A stretch of 64,000 nt of DNA from Oligoflexia bacterium (GCA_028277945.1 JANQFH010000003.1:73283-137282), one strand, 5' to 3'. Shown: positions 1 to 10,039, counted from the stretch's first letter. Translations and numbers: made by a program. Notes: generated by a model from the letters alone, not told the origin.

Positions 1-171
1 CGAAGCGCTCTGCAGTAGACCGATGTGGGAGGCATCCTGCCAAAGAGACGAAAGCTCAGACCATAGCTTCTGGGATGGGGTGGAGTCTGTTGTAGCTAAA
101 ACCACAGAGCTACACAGCATGAAAACCAAGAGCAGGCTCGTTGAGAGAATCTTATGATGTAGCTCGGCCAT
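1..171 (-). CDS. Secreted protein, N-terminal part (runs off the left edge)
   Basis: An open frame starts at an ATG whose first base is 171 and stays open to the edge of the window (57 codons). The first 26 or so residues form a Sec-type signal: polar MAELHHK, then a hydrophobic run (LLLVFML), then a cleavage-like VVLA before TTDS. An AGGA ribosome site lies 6 nt before the ATG. It is upstream of, and divergent from nothing here: dsbD lies behind it on the same strand, reading toward this gene. Only the signal and about 30 mature residues are visible, so no function can be given. Confidence 0.7.
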   Translation of the reverse strand, partial: MAELHHKILSTSLLLVFMLCSSVVLATTDSTPSQKLWSELSSLWQDASHIGLLQSAS

Positions 172-266
172 CTTATATCCTGATGACTCAATCTTGTATG
201 CGATGCGTTAGGGGGTGTCAAGAGGGGATAGGAAAGACTAAGTTGTTGGAAAAAAAAATTAGTCAG

Positions 267-2012
267 TTACCGCTTGAGGACCTGCTGCAGCTTTTGCACC
301 ATGGCCTCGGCGTCGACAAAGCCGTTGATGCGCTCGGAGGCGAGGTACTCGCCTTTGCGGTTGAAGAAGAGAATTGCTGGTAGCGCCAAGACGTTGTAGC
401 GCTGCATGATGCGATCGTTGTCTGCATCTAGTTCCGTAAAGTCCAACTTCACCGCCACAAATTGTTTAGCCAGCTCGGCAACACGGCTGTCAGAAAAAGT
501 GTAGCGATCGAGCTCCTTACAGGCAACACACCACTCAGCAAAGAGATCGACGATCACTGGTTTGTTAGCGGTACGCGCCTGATCTAAGGCGGTGTCTAAT
601 TCAGGTTGCCAAGCAATGGTTGATTTGGTCGCTGCTGTCTCCTCGTAGGGCGCTGTCAGCCTTGGCAGTAGCGAGCCAAAGAAGAGAGCGCCAGCCACAA
701 TGAGTAGAACCGCAAATAGCAGCGTTGAAGCCAGGCGACCAAAAAACCGGCGCAGGCGAATTAACACGGCCAAACCAACCAAAACAATAACCACCATGAG
801 GTGGAAAGCCCAACTGGGTAACACGGGCACAAGAAAGTAGATGCCCATTCCAATCAGCACAAAACCAAAGAGCTGCTTGACCCGCTCCATCCACAAGCCA
901 CTCTTTGGTAGCTGCGTCAGCATTGAGGAAAAGATGCCAAGCAAGACAAAGGGCAGGCTTAAACCAAGCGCAAAGAAAAAGAGCATGAAAAACCCAAGTA
1001 ACAGATTTTGTTCTTTTGCCACAAAAGTGAGCACACCCAAAATGACCGGGCCCACACAGGGAGCTGCAACCACGCCAGTTATGGCACCGGTTGCCAAAAC
1101 ACCGGCATGTCCCTGTTTGTTATCCAGACGACTCGCCCACTGGTTGATGAAGTAGGGTAGACGAAAGGCAAAGAGCCCACACATACTCATACCCATGGCG
1201 ATAAAGATCGCCGCCACCAACAGCAGCACCCAAGGACTCTGCAACGCCGAACCCAATAGAGCCCCCGAGCTTGCAGCAACAAGGCCAAGAACCGCATAGG
1301 TTAACGCCAACCCAGCTGCAAACAGCAGCCCAAGCTGCAGACTCACAAGCTTTGAGGTTGTCTGCTTTGCCCCAATCACGGCAATGGTTATCGGTATCAT
1401 TGGATAGACACAGGGGAGCAAACAGCTTGCAAGTCCACCGATAAATGCCAACAGCAGGGCCCACAACCACCCCCGTTGCGCAATATGAGAGAAGTTCCAC
1501 TTGGATTCCGTCGCGACGCTACCGCTTGTGTCCGTAGTGCTGCTGCCAATCGGCTGGACGATCACCTTGATCGGCCACTGGCGACTTGCAGGCAAAAAGC
1601 AGACCTTAGGACTACAACCCTGATAGTTAACCCGCGCCTTGAGAAAATAACTGAGGCCTTTGCTCGACGCTGTCTTTGGTAAGGAGATCGTTCGCGTTAA
1701 GGTCACCTCTTCCCACTTACCTGGAAAGATAGCGACCTCTTTCTTTAAAAAGCTATCGAATTTAGTGATCGGCTCTGGGTGCTCAAGCGGACCAACCTCA
1801 ACGCCTTCCATGGCCTCAATGGTAAAATTTGTCTTATCGGCAAAGAGGTAGTGGTCCTGCGGCATGCGGATCATGACGCCAACGGTGATCTGCTGCTCAC
1901 TGCCATCGAGACGGTACTCTTCGTGCAGGGGATGGACCTGAAAGGGCGTGGCTGCAGCCCCAGGACTAGCAAGAGTTACGAGGACAAGGATAATCGCGTA
2001 ACGGCTCATCAC
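267..2012 (-). CDS. dsbD: DsbD-type thiol:disulfide interchange protein
   Basis: Carries electrons from cytoplasmic thioredoxin across the inner membrane to periplasmic thiol proteins. All three DsbD modules are visible in 581 aa. A signal peptide (about 1-21) precedes the periplasmic alpha domain with the pair C133/C138. The multi-helix beta domain follows (about 180-470) with the membrane cysteines of SCLLPCVYPMIP and a second Cys in VVAAPCVGPV. The C-terminal thioredoxin-like gamma domain has EWCVACKELD (C495, C498). Length and order match full-length DsbD. Further thioredoxin-fold proteins occur at 48.8-50.8 kb and may be partners, but that is inference. Confidence 0.95.
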   Translation of the reverse strand: MMSRYAIILVLVTLASPGAAATPFQVHPLHEEYRLDGSEQQITVGVMIRMPQDHYLFADKTNFTIEAMEGVEVGPLEHPEPITKFDSFLKKEVAIFPGKWEEVTLTRTISLPKTASSKGLSYFLKARVNYQGCSPKVCFLPASRQWPIKVIVQPIGSSTTDTSGSVATESKWNFSHIAQRGWLWALLLAFIGGLASCLLPCVYPMIPITIAVIGAKQTTSKLVSLQLGLLFAAGLALTYAVLGLVAASSGALLGSALQSPWVLLLVAAIFIAMGMSMCGLFAFRLPYFINQWASRLDNKQGHAGVLATGAITGVVAAPCVGPVILGVLTFVAKEQNLLLGFFMLFFFALGLSLPFVLLGIFSSMLTQLPKSGLWMERVKQLFGFVLIGMGIYFLVPVLPSWAFHLMVVIVLVGLAVLIRLRRFFGRLASTLLFAVLLIVAGALFFGSLLPRLTAPYEETAATKSTIAWQPELDTALDQARTANKPVIVDLFAEWCVACKELDRYTFSDSRVAELAKQFVAVKLDFTELDADNDRIMQRYNVLALPAILFFNRKGEYLASERINGFVDAEAMVQKLQQVLKR

Positions 2013-2078
2013 ATTAAGTTCACGGCAACAGAGCGTTTCTGTTCTAACAGATTAGTCTATTCGTTACTAAGCGGCAGC

Positions 2079-3017
2079 TCAAGCTTGCGCTTTATAGAGC
2101 GCCGGCTTGTCGGTCACCGTATAAATGGGCATCTGCCGCTTAAGCGCAACGCGCAGATGTTTGGGTAGGCTGAAGATATGTCTGTGGGTGAGACCATCGT
2201 AGAAGCGTAGCTCACGCTCCAAGCCACGACGGCTCAGTTCGGCATCGATCTCATGCCACTCCAAGGGCTTCGGTTCACTCTGCTTCATAGCCAACTGAAA
2301 GCCCCAATGGGCGCGAAAACTCGGCACATTGGCGGCATACGGCAGCACCTGGGGAAAGACCGTTTTCAACGTTCTATTGAGCCGCACGAAAAACTCGCAA
2401 TCCTGCATATCTGCAGCACCGCTCTGCAGTACTAGTATGCCACGATCAGTAAGCAGCTCTGCCGCCTGCTCGAAAAACTCGCGTGTAAACATATAGGCCG
2501 CGGTGGTGCCCTCATGGGCCTGCGAGATATCACTGATGATCAGATCAAAGCGCTGCTTACAGGTGGCAACAAAGTTTTTCGCATCGTCGATCACCACTTG
2601 CGTGCGCGCATCATCAAAGGCGTCCTGGTGAATTTCCTGCAGATGCTGCTTGCACGCCTCAACCACCTCAGCATCGATATCTACCATAGTGACCCGCTCA
2701 ACCCCTGAGTGGCGATAGATCTCACGCAGCGTCGCGCCCTCGCCACCGCCGACAAGCAAAATCTGTCGCGCCGAACCAACGTTCAGCATGGCTGGATGCA
2801 CCAGCGCCTCATGGTAGATGAACTCATCCACTGCAGCGCTCTGGATCTCGCCATCGAGTACCAGACAGCGTCCATACTTTGGCGTCTCAATCACCTGCAG
2901 AGACTGAAATGGGGTCTTCTTCTCAAGGATGATACGATCGATGCCGTGGGCGTGGAATTCGTCTGGCGAGATCCACTCGTTATGCCACTGCGTTGCTGGC
3001 TTCTTGAATTTTGCCAT
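2079..3017 (-). CDS. speE: Spermidine synthase-like aminopropyltransferase
   Basis: Transfers the aminopropyl group of decarboxylated SAM to a diamine or polyamine. The 312-aa protein has the N-terminal beta domain (DEFIYHEALVHP), the nucleotide-binding GGGEGATLRE, the acidic VDIDAE strand end and DDAKNF. The catalytic aspartate is in LIISDISQAHEG. In E. coli-type enzymes this reads SD-x-T-D-P; here the second Asp and the Pro are replaced, so acceptor preference may differ from putrescine. An AGGTAG ribosome site precedes the ATG. The gene overlaps the end of speD by 38 nt, so the two are one operon and act in sequence. Confidence 0.92.
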   Translation of the reverse strand: MAKFKKPATQWHNEWISPDEFHAHGIDRIILEKKTPFQSLQVIETPKYGRCLVLDGEIQSAAVDEFIYHEALVHPAMLNVGSARQILLVGGGEGATLREIYRHSGVERVTMVDIDAEVVEACKQHLQEIHQDAFDDARTQVVIDDAKNFVATCKQRFDLIISDISQAHEGTTAAYMFTREFFEQAAELLTDRGILVLQSGAADMQDCEFFVRLNRTLKTVFPQVLPYAANVPSFRAHWGFQLAMKQSEPKPLEWHEIDAELSRRGLERELRFYDGLTHRHIFSLPKHLRVALKRQMPIYTVTDKPALYKAQA

Positions 3018-3423
3018 GTGCTACCTCATCTCTGTCTAAGTTGTGGGTTCTGGGTGTCATGAGTCTACCCGCTGCGCCGAAGAGGCCACGCTCGACCTGC
3101 ACTACTTTTGTGAACTGCGGCCGAAAGGCGTCTATGAGATAGCTGGTGCCGAGGTGTGGCAGCGCGTTGTCGCCGCAGGTAAAGATGTCCAGGGCTGCAT
3201 AACCAAACTCTGGCCAGGTGTGGATGGAGATGTGCGACTCGGCAATGACAATCGCACCACTGACACCATGGGGACTAAAGGTGTGAAAGTGTTTGCTGAT
3301 AACGTGGGTCTTGGCCCGGCGCGAGGCTTCTAAGAGAGTGCGTTCGATAAAATCTTGATCGGTCAGAATTTCTTCGGGACATCCCTTAAATTCCAGCAGT
3401 AAGTGATACCCAAGCGCTTTCAT
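2980..3423 (-). CDS. speD: S-adenosylmethionine decarboxylase proenzyme
   Basis: Makes decarboxylated SAM, the aminopropyl donor for the enzyme encoded immediately downstream. The 147-aa length fits the short prokaryotic pyruvoyl class. The self-cleavage site is E62-S63 in AESHISIHTWPE; S63 becomes the pyruvoyl group. H68 and C83 (FTCGDN) sit at the positions known for processing and catalysis in the Thermotoga enzyme. The C-terminal 30 residues are longer and more polar than the minimal family and overlap the speE start region. A G-rich run stands before the ATG. First gene of the speD-speE pair, divergent from yebC. Confidence 0.94.
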   Translation of the reverse strand: MKALGYHLLLEFKGCPEEILTDQDFIERTLLEASRRAKTHVISKHFHTFSPHGVSGAIVIAESHISIHTWPEFGYAALDIFTCGDNALPHLGTSYLIDAFRPQFTKVVQVERGLFGAAGRLMTPRTHNLDRDEVAHGKIQEASNAVA

Positions 3424-3654
3424 CCATACGCCCCCCTGCCATCGACCTTGTGATTGGATAACGTCAGGTCATCGTCGCAAAGTAAGGTCGTCTATTTACT
3501 CGCTTACGCCAAAAAATCAACTCTTTTATGCCTGTTTTAAGTGGTTTTTTCCAGAAAATAGCCACCAGCGCTAAGGCCGGCGCGAGGCTAGAAAAACCAG
3601 CGGCCTTTTGATAGGATTCTCCGCACCCACCCGGCGAGGAGCGAGCTGTAGCCA

Positions 3655-4404
3655 ATGTCTGGCCATTCGAAGTGGAGTACCATCAAGCGTAAGAAGGCGG
3701 CTACCGACGCCAAGCGTGGCAAGGTTTTTTCCAAGTTAATTCGGGAGATTACTGTTGCGGCTCGGCAAGGGGGTGGCGACGCCGACACCAACCCTCGGCT
3801 ACGGCTGGCCATCGATCGTGCCAAGGCCGTCAACATGCCGAGTGAGAACATTAGCCGGGCCATTAAAAAGGGCACGGGTGAGCTCGAAGGTGGCAGCCAG
3901 CTTGAAGAGTACTGTTGTGAAGGTTATGGTCCTGGCAAGAGCGCGGTATTGGTGGAAGTAGTTACGGACAACCGTAATCGTTCTACTCCAGAGATTCGCA
4001 AGATCTTTGACCGATGTGGGGGATCGCTGGGTAAGAGCGGCTGTGTGGCTTGGCAGTTCCACAAACGTGGTTTGATTGTTGTCGCTGCCAACGGTATCCA
4101 AGAGGAAGCGCTCATGGAGACTGCCATAGAGGCAGGTGCCGAGGATATACGCGAAGGCGAGCAGGAGTTTGAAGTCATTACTGCGGTGGAGTCATTCCAT
4201 ACTGTTAAAGCTAGTCTCGAGGCAAAGCAGATTCCATACACGGTAGCAGAGATCACCATGATTCCACAGAACACCGTAAAGCTCGCTGGCAAGGAGGCGG
4301 AGCAGATGCTCAAGATGATGGAAGAGCTCGAAGATCACGATGATGTACAAAATGTCTTTGCTAACTTTGATATGGATGACTCTCTACTGGAGGCCAGGTC
4401 GTAG
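3655..4404 (+). CDS. yebC: YebC/PmpR (TACO1) family protein
   Basis: Members act as DNA-binding regulators or as ribosome-associated factors that help translate difficult sequences. At 249 aa it is full length, opening with the family signature [19 protein letters not shown] and containing [12 protein letters not shown] and the acidic tail typical of the group. A GAGGAG motif lies about 13 nt before the ATG, rather far for a ribosome site. Its stop is followed directly by the ruvC start (4405), so it heads a yebC-ruvC-ruvA-ruvB operon, an order seen in many proteobacteria. Confidence 0.95.
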   Translation: MSGHSKWSTIKRKKAATDAKRGKVFSKLIREITVAARQGGGDADTNPRLRLAIDRAKAVNMPSENISRAIKKGTGELEGGSQLEEYCCEGYGPGKSAVLVEVVTDNRNRSTPEIRKIFDRCGGSLGKSGCVAWQFHKRGLIVVAANGIQEEALMETAIEAGAEDIREGEQEFEVITAVESFHTVKASLEAKQIPYTVAEITMIPQNTVKLAGKEAEQMLKMMEELEDHDDVQNVFANFDMDDSLLEARS

Positions 4405-4986
4405 ATGACCACCCACAGAAAACGGCAACTAGGACGTCGTATTCTCGGAGTTGATCCCGGCAGCCAGGTAACGGGCTTTGGCGTTATAGAGGATCGGGGT
4501 GACACTCTTGCCTGCCTAACCAGTGGCACTATCCGCACCACCAAGGCACGGGCGGGAGACAATCAAACCAACCTGCCAAAGAGGCTTGGCATCATTCACG
4601 ACGGTTTGAACCAGCTGGTATCGCAATACCGACCACAGATCATGGTAGTAGAGTCAGTGTTTCATGCCAGAAACGCTCAGTCTGCTCTGAAACTGGGGCA
4701 GGCGCGTGGGGTGGCGCTGCTTGTCGGTGCCCAACATGGGCTTGAGGTCTTTGAGTACTCTCCGCGCGCTGTCAAAAAGGGCATTACCGGATCGGGCGCT
4801 GCAACAAAATCACAAGTAGAGAGGATGGTGAAGGTGCTGTTGCACGGAAAAGTTATGCGCAGTTTGGACGCCACCGACGCTCTAGCTCTGGCGATCTACC
4901 ACTGCCACCTGACTCCGTGGTTGCGTCACACTAAATCTTCAACCACAGCACTGTCGCCACATAGTCGAGCGGAGCGACGTCCATGA
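4405..4986 (+). CDS. ruvC: Holliday junction resolvase RuvC
   Basis: Cuts four-way DNA junctions after RuvAB branch migration. The RNase H-like fold is recognised by GVDPGSQVTGFGVIE (first catalytic Asp), VVESVFHARN (Glu) and the C-terminal SLDATDALALAIYHCHL (last acidic residues). Length is 193 aa, with a C-terminal extension of about 20 polar residues past the usual end. It starts at the base after the yebC stop and ends with a 4-nt overlap into ruvA, which indicates translational coupling. Confidence 0.95.
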   Translation: MTTHRKRQLGRRILGVDPGSQVTGFGVIEDRGDTLACLTSGTIRTTKARAGDNQTNLPKRLGIIHDGLNQLVSQYRPQIMVVESVFHARNAQSALKLGQARGVALLVGAQHGLEVFEYSPRAVKKGITGSGAATKSQVERMVKVLLHGKVMRSLDATDALALAIYHCHLTPWLRHTKSSTTALSPHSRAERRP

Positions 4987-5624
4987 TCGGTTATCTACAT
5001 GGTACGCTGCATGCGGTTAAGCAAGACTGCATCATCCTCGACGTGCACGGTGTTGGTTACCGTGTCTTCCTTGCGGAGAGCTTTATAAAGAGCTTGCCAC
5101 CGTTAGGCAGCACCATGGAGTTAGACATTGTCACCGTCACTCGAGAAGACGCCATCCATCTCTACGGCTTTGCAAATCCTCTGCAGCAGAGGCTATTCAA
5201 ACTGTTGGTCGCTATCTCAGGCATTGGTCCGCGTCAGGCAATCCACATTCTCTCTTGTTGTCCACCACAGCAGCTAGCACACGCCATCAACCAGATGGAC
5301 GTTGACTTTCTGCAGAGCATGCGTGGTATTGGTCGCAAGACCGCAGAGAAGATTGTTGTAGAACTTAAGGGCGCCATCGCCAAACTGCTCGAGCAAGAGG
5401 AGGTCGGTCTCCCTCTCGCCAGCCAGCAACCTCATTATCAAGATGTAATCGCTGCGCTCAGCCAACTCGGTTACCGACGCCAACAGATTGAGTCGGCTCT
5501 AGACAAAGTGCCGGCTGATCCCAACCGTTCTTTAGAGATGACGATCCGCGCAACCTTACGTATTCTCGGTAGCGGCACCGGCCGTGTGAAGAGTGTGACT
5601 CCAACTTCTAAGGACATGGCATGA
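4983..5624 (+). CDS. ruvA: Holliday junction branch migration protein RuvA
   Basis: Binds the junction as a tetramer and loads RuvB. The OB domain (MIGYLHGTL... VHGVGYRVF) is followed by tandem helix-hairpin-helix motifs: [13 protein letters not shown] and [19 protein letters not shown]-terminal three-helix domain for RuvB contact ends the 213-aa protein. It overlaps ruvC and ruvB by 4 nt on each side (ATGA junctions), so ruvCAB is a single transcription and translation unit. Confidence 0.95.
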   Translation: MIGYLHGTLHAVKQDCIILDVHGVGYRVFLAESFIKSLPPLGSTMELDIVTVTREDAIHLYGFANPLQQRLFKLLVAISGIGPRQAIHILSCCPPQQLAHAINQMDVDFLQSMRGIGRKTAEKIVVELKGAIAKLLEQEEVGLPLASQQPHYQDVIAALSQLGYRRQQIESALDKVPADPNRSLEMTIRATLRILGSGTGRVKSVTPTSKDMA

Positions 5625-6664
5625 ATGAAATCCAACCACAACGCAAAGACTCCGTTTGTATGCCAGCAGTGCAAAAAGACGAAAAAGGCGAGGAGATCAC
5701 CTTAAGGCCACAACGGTTCGGCGACTATGTCGGACAGTGTAAGGTGGTGGAGAAGCTGCAGATCTTTATTGCCGCTGCCAAGAAACGGGCGGAACCGCTG
5801 GACCACTGTCTCTTTTGTGGCCCCCCTGGGCTCGGTAAAACCACCTTGGCAGCGATCGTCGCCAATGAGCTGCAAGTGGGTATGCGCTCTTCTTCAGGGC
5901 CGGTATTGGAGAAGGCCGGAGATCTCGCCGCAATTCTGACCAACCTCGAGGACAACGACATTCTCTTTGTCGATGAGATCCATCGACTCAACCGCGTTGT
6001 CGAAGAGATGCTCTACTTGGCCATGGAAGACTACAAGCTGGATATCATACTTGGTGAAGGTCCCAGTGCCCGTACCATCAAGCTGGATCTGCCACGCTTT
6101 ACCCTGATTGGCGCAACCACCCGCACTGGCCTGCTCACCTCACCGCTGCGGGATCGCTTTGGTGTGGTAGAGCGGCTCGACTTCTACAGTGGCGATGAGC
6201 TGCAACAGATCATCCAACGCTCAGCCAAAATCCTCGACATTCCCATTGATAAGCAGGGAACCTTTGCCGTAGCGACGCGCGCCCGCGGCACACCGCGCAT
6301 TGCCAACCGGCTGCTCAAGCGCATCCGCGATTTTGCTGAGGTCAAGGCCAAGGGCAGCATTACCGGTGATGTGGCGCAAAAGGCCCTCGACGTTCTCGAG
6401 GTCGATCAGCAGGGTTTTGATTGGATGGATCGCAAAATCTTGAAGACCATTATTGAGCTGTTTGAGGGCGGCCCGGTTGGCCTGGATACCTTGGCTTCCG
6501 CCATTGGTGAGGAGAGCCTAACCATTGAGGAGGTGTATGAACCCTTTCTGTTGCAACAGGGTTTTATCAGCCGCACACCACGTGGCCGTGTCGCCACCCC
6601 ACGCGCCTATGAGCACCTGCAGCTGCCTTACAAGCCGGACGAACAAAACCCGCTGTTTCGCTAG
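5621..6664 (+). CDS. ruvB: Holliday junction ATPase RuvB
   Basis: Hexameric AAA+ motor of the RuvABC system. Walker A is [11 protein letters not shown], Walker [11 protein letters not shown], sensor and arginine-finger region [18 protein letters not shown], and the C-terminal winged helix ends [16 protein letters not shown]. Length 347 aa is standard. An N-terminal extension of about 20 residues precedes the [12 protein letters not shown] start of the core. Last gene of the operon; the sequence after its stop is a broken ATPase fragment, not a further operon member. Confidence 0.96.
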   Translation: MNEIQPQRKDSVCMPAVQKDEKGEEITLRPQRFGDYVGQCKVVEKLQIFIAAAKKRAEPLDHCLFCGPPGLGKTTLAAIVANELQVGMRSSSGPVLEKAGDLAAILTNLEDNDILFVDEIHRLNRVVEEMLYLAMEDYKLDIILGEGPSARTIKLDLPRFTLIGATTRTGLLTSPLRDRFGVVERLDFYSGDELQQIIQRSAKILDIPIDKQGTFAVATRARGTPRIANRLLKRIRDFAEVKAKGSITGDVAQKALDVLEVDQQGFDWMDRKILKTIIELFEGGPVGLDTLASAIGEESLTIEEVYEPFLLQQGFISRTPRGRVATPRAYEHLQLPYKPDEQNPLFR

Positions 6665-6675
6665 TCTCCAAATTT

Positions 6676-6807
6676 AATGCAATATCTTCTACATTCCGAC
6701 AGTTTGTAAAACAGTTTCCAGCCATTATCCTCACTGGGGCGCGGCAGACGGGCAAGACCACCCTCACCCGAGAGCTCCTGCATGGTATCGCTTCTGAAAT
6801 GAGTTCT
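6676..6807 (+). pseudogene. Remnant of a DUF4143-type AAA ATPase (N-terminal Walker A piece)
   Basis: Between ruvB and the large minus-strand gene an open frame without a start codon encodes FRQFVKQFPAIILTGARQ followed by TGKTTL, a Walker A motif at 6736-6762. The context matches the first 45 residues of the intact ATPase at 30731 (PAVILTGARQTGKSTL). The similarity stops after about RELLHGIASEMSS; the frame then runs into the antisense 3' end of the neighbouring gene and ends at 6855. There is no start codon, Walker B, DUF4143 part or nuclease-like part. This is best read as the relic of a second gene copy. Confidence 0.6.
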
Positions 6808-6820
6808 GTTTGCTGTAATA

Positions 6821-9800
6821 TTACTGTCGTGGCCAAATGTCGTCTAAATAGGTAGAGCCCTCTGGCGTTGGGAAAACTCTCTGCACACCTGACACTTCGC
6901 CGCTGGCAAGATCACTTGCATGGCTCAGACTTGTACGCGTTGAATCTGCGGAATCGACAATTTCTAAAATCTGCAGTGCTGGAAAAATCGCTAGTTTTGG
7001 CTCACCTAGGCTGTCGGAACCTAGAACTAGGTACAGCTCCTTCACGCAACCTGTGGCACCATATGTCCTCATCCTGGTAAGTCTGTCCGCATGAAGACGA
7101 GTGATTACAGGCTTCCTGTCGGCAAGACCCTCATCTGAACGGATGAGCTCCCGCAGGCTTAAAACTTTATCCTCATCAATTAATTTCACAAAGGGAACAT
7201 TCTCTTCTATCCGTACGCCATCTTGGGTGAGTCCAGCAAAGCGGGTGGCAAGATCTGCCAAGGTGCGCAGCTGCTCATGACTGGCTCGATCGAGTTGATG
7301 CTCTTCTGGAAGAGACACTGCAACGGAGTAGATGTGGCTGGCGTACGCAGCAAGAAGATCCCAGGTCCCAGGCACCTGCTCAATAAGCGCCTGCCAAGTT
7401 TCTTCACCAGCACGTGTTGATCGCGGCTCCACACGACTCATCTCACTCTCTTCAAGGCTGGCTAGAGCAATCGCTGTAGACTCGGCAAAACGCAGGCCTT
7501 CGTAGGTTTTACCGTAGCGGTCTCTGTAGCGTTCACTCTCGTCCAAATAGTTAATTGCCACACGCAGGCCAAAATCAGCACTCGCAGTGCCAGGATCATC
7601 AAAATCAATCTCATCAATGATTTCAAAATGGGCACGAAGGTCAGGCGATGCATAAGCATCCAGTCGTAGTTGGATAGCTCGACTAAGAAAATCTTCAGCT
7701 TGCGGGATAACAGCAAAACCACGGCTGAGACCGATAGTTTTAATGGCAACACCTGCAACGGTTACTTCAACTACATCTTCGCTCTTGGCAACAACAGGAT
7801 TTTTGGAAACAGCCGTGACAATGCTTGCACGATTCTGATCGAGTGTGTCAAGGTAGGCAGGAAATGCGGATTCGTGCGTAATATCGAAATTCGCCAACTC
7901 GGCTACAATCTTTCCTGGCGACAAGAACTGCGCCTCTCCAGCCAACCCATTAAATTCAGTCGCACTCTGTAACGCGTCGATCGCACCTGCACCGGCAGCA
8001 GCGAGCATAAATTCTACGCCGGTATCAAAACTCTGCGGGTTCTCGGCAGCAAAATTATAGTTGCCAAGCAGCTTCATCACCGGCCAAAGCAGAGCCAGAC
8101 GCCAGTCTTCAGCCCCGTAGCTCGCAGGTGCAAGATCACCCTCTATCGAACCAATATTGGCAAACTCCTTCCACTCAAGAACACCTGAGGTCTCAACAAG
8201 GCCTTTTACCTCTCGGCGATGCTCCTCAATGCGCGGCTGCTGCTCTATCGCACTACCAACTGGTTTTGACCAGGCAGCAATCGGGTCTCCCTCTGAGCCC
8301 ACGACAAAGATAGCTTCGATGAGCTCTAATACTTTGAGGTTCTTCTCCATGGCCGTTTTCAGTCTGTCCTGCTGTCTTGACGCTGGCATCTCCTCAAGCG
8401 CTCTGAGTCTTTCCTGCTGTTTTTTAAGGGTCTGCTGGATCCCTTGGTAGAGCTCTGGCATTAAGGCGAGTGCCAGCTTGGCTTTGATCTTACGGCTTAT
8501 CGCCTGGATAGAGGAGCTGAAGTGTAGTGGTCCTATGGCAACGGTTACTGTCTGATCTAATTTATTACGGAACCACTTCGCCATGGACGTGATTGAGGTG
8601 TCGGTGCGGGTATCGTTAATCGCATAGAATCGGCGACTACGAATCTCTCTAGTACGGCTCGCCCTTACGATGCTCGCAGCCGCCTCCTCCTCTTGTCGGC
8701 GCGTGGCCTCAAGGTCAGTAGCACTTGCCGCATTGAATTGCTCCCGCACCTCGTCGGTTATCTTCCCAGCTCTGAACAATACATTAACCGCTTGTACTCG
8801 AAGTAGTTGGGCCGCTTCTGTGTATCCAGGAATCATCCTCTGTATTGCGTTGTAGAGGTCCTCTCCCGGAAGAACCCCTTGATAGTCGGGCGCAATAATC
8901 CGAAGAATGCTGGGATTGTTTTCAATTAGCAGACGGGTACGAAAGGGGTTAGTAGGGTCTACATTAAGAAAGTGTGCAAATAGTCTACCACGTACAATTG
9001 GATATTTTGTACTCGCATCGCTCGTTGCAAGGCGCAGCACTCTGTCACGATCTTGGTTATAAAGCCGCTGCAAAAGATTTACAACCACATCAGTCAAGAC
9101 ATTGTCCACCTTGCTGCCAACAATCATGGCTAGTGTTTCGTCATCACAGCTCAACAGAGCAGTGATGGCTTCATCGCTACTAAAAAACTGTCTTTCCGAG
9201 TCAAAGAAACGAGATGCATTCCACGGCTTATCACGCAAGAGTTCTGGTACTGCCCCAAGAACAAAAGCGCGATCTTCTTGGTTTGAGGTTAGAGCAGGAA
9301 GGTTTTCTTCAGTCGCGATAGAACTATCCAAGAGTTCAGTTAAAACTCTTGTCGCAGTGGCTGCATCTTCGGTGCGCAACGGCGAAAAGAATGCGATCAG
9401 CTGTTCATCGGTAAACAAGCTAAGTATGTCTGCAAAAAAATCTTTCTGCTGGCCCTCTTCTTCACTACGCGTCACACGTCTTGCTGCCACAAGCATTTTG
9501 GCGTGCGTTGCAATCGGTATGCTAGAAGCCTCAAAGTAGGAAGCGAGGATCCCTTTACGTTGATAACGCTGAGCCACTTGCAACTCGCCGACCAATATCT
9601 GTGCCGCTCGCTCGTGATCTGTTTTAGTCAAGCGTGCAATGATGATTTGGGAAAAACCCGCTTCAGTGTTGGCACCATAGACCATTTCGTCTAGACGTAC
9701 TTGAGCCATCACTATGACCACCTTGCTGTCCTCAAGCTGTAAGGTGGCGCTGGCAGAAGTATTGGGGTTGGCATCCCCATCCCTTATTCCTTTAGAGACT

Positions 9801-9991
9801 TCTCTCGCCAGTGCATCTGCCTCCATGGCAGAGAGCTCCGACACAGACAGTTTGCCATCATTGTTCTCATCTGCTTGCTTGCCTGCTGCAGTAACAACAG
9901 GGAGGAATGGTTCCTCCTCTTGCGCCCAGCTCGGAGATGCAAAGAACGTTATTAGAAGGAGCACATATAGCGGCATTCGCATATAAAACAT
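6821..9991 (-). CDS. Large secreted protein with an EF-hand, function unknown
   Basis: A 1056-aa protein with a signal peptide (about 1-23, SWA before QEEE). A canonical calcium-binding EF-hand loop spans residues 41-52 (DENNDGKLSVSE, with D, N, D, G, L and E at loop positions 1, 3, 5, 6, 8 and 12), and a second Asp-rich stretch (RDGDANPN) follows near residue 72. The remainder is largely alpha-helical and charged, with no recognised catalytic motif and no lipobox. An AAGG ribosome site precedes the ATG, and a good promoter lies at 10040-10069. It could be a periplasmic or exported structural protein; I do not recognise the family. Confidence 0.85.
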   Translation of the reverse strand: MFYMRMPLYVLLLITFFASPSWAQEEEPFLPVVTAAGKQADENNDGKLSVSELSAMEADALAREVSKGIRDGDANPNTSASATLQLEDSKVVIVMAQVRLDEMVYGANTEAGFSQIIIARLTKTDHERAAQILVGELQVAQRYQRKGILASYFEASSIPIATHAKMLVAARRVTRSEEEGQQKDFFADILSLFTDEQLIAFFSPLRTEDAATATRVLTELLDSSIATEENLPALTSNQEDRAFVLGAVPELLRDKPWNASRFFDSERQFFSSDEAITALLSCDDETLAMIVGSKVDNVLTDVVVNLLQRLYNQDRDRVLRLATSDASTKYPIVRGRLFAHFLNVDPTNPFRTRLLIENNPSILRIIAPDYQGVLPGEDLYNAIQRMIPGYTEAAQLLRVQAVNVLFRAGKITDEVREQFNAASATDLEATRRQEEEAAASIVRASRTREIRSRRFYAINDTRTDTSITSMAKWFRNKLDQTVTVAIGPLHFSSSIQAISRKIKAKLALALMPELYQGIQQTLKKQQERLRALEEMPASRQQDRLKTAMEKNLKVLELIEAIFVVGSEGDPIAAWSKPVGSAIEQQPRIEEHRREVKGLVETSGVLEWKEFANIGSIEGDLAPASYGAEDWRLALLWPVMKLLGNYNFAAENPQSFDTGVEFMLAAAGAGAIDALQSATEFNGLAGEAQFLSPGKIVAELANFDITHESAFPAYLDTLDQNRASIVTAVSKNPVVAKSEDVVEVTVAGVAIKTIGLSRGFAVIPQAEDFLSRAIQLRLDAYASPDLRAHFEIIDEIDFDDPGTASADFGLRVAINYLDESERYRDRYGKTYEGLRFAESTAIALASLEESEMSRVEPRSTRAGEETWQALIEQVPGTWDLLAAYASHIYSVAVSLPEEHQLDRASHEQLRTLADLATRFAGLTQDGVRIEENVPFVKLIDEDKVLSLRELIRSDEGLADRKPVITRLHADRLTRMRTYGATGCVKELYLVLGSDSLGEPKLAIFPALQILEIVDSADSTRTSLSHASDLASGEVSGVQRVFPTPEGSTYLDDIWPRQ

Positions 9992-10039
9992 GGGACCTTA
10001 CCTCTCACTTTACACGGCTTAATCTGTTTAACGTAGCGC

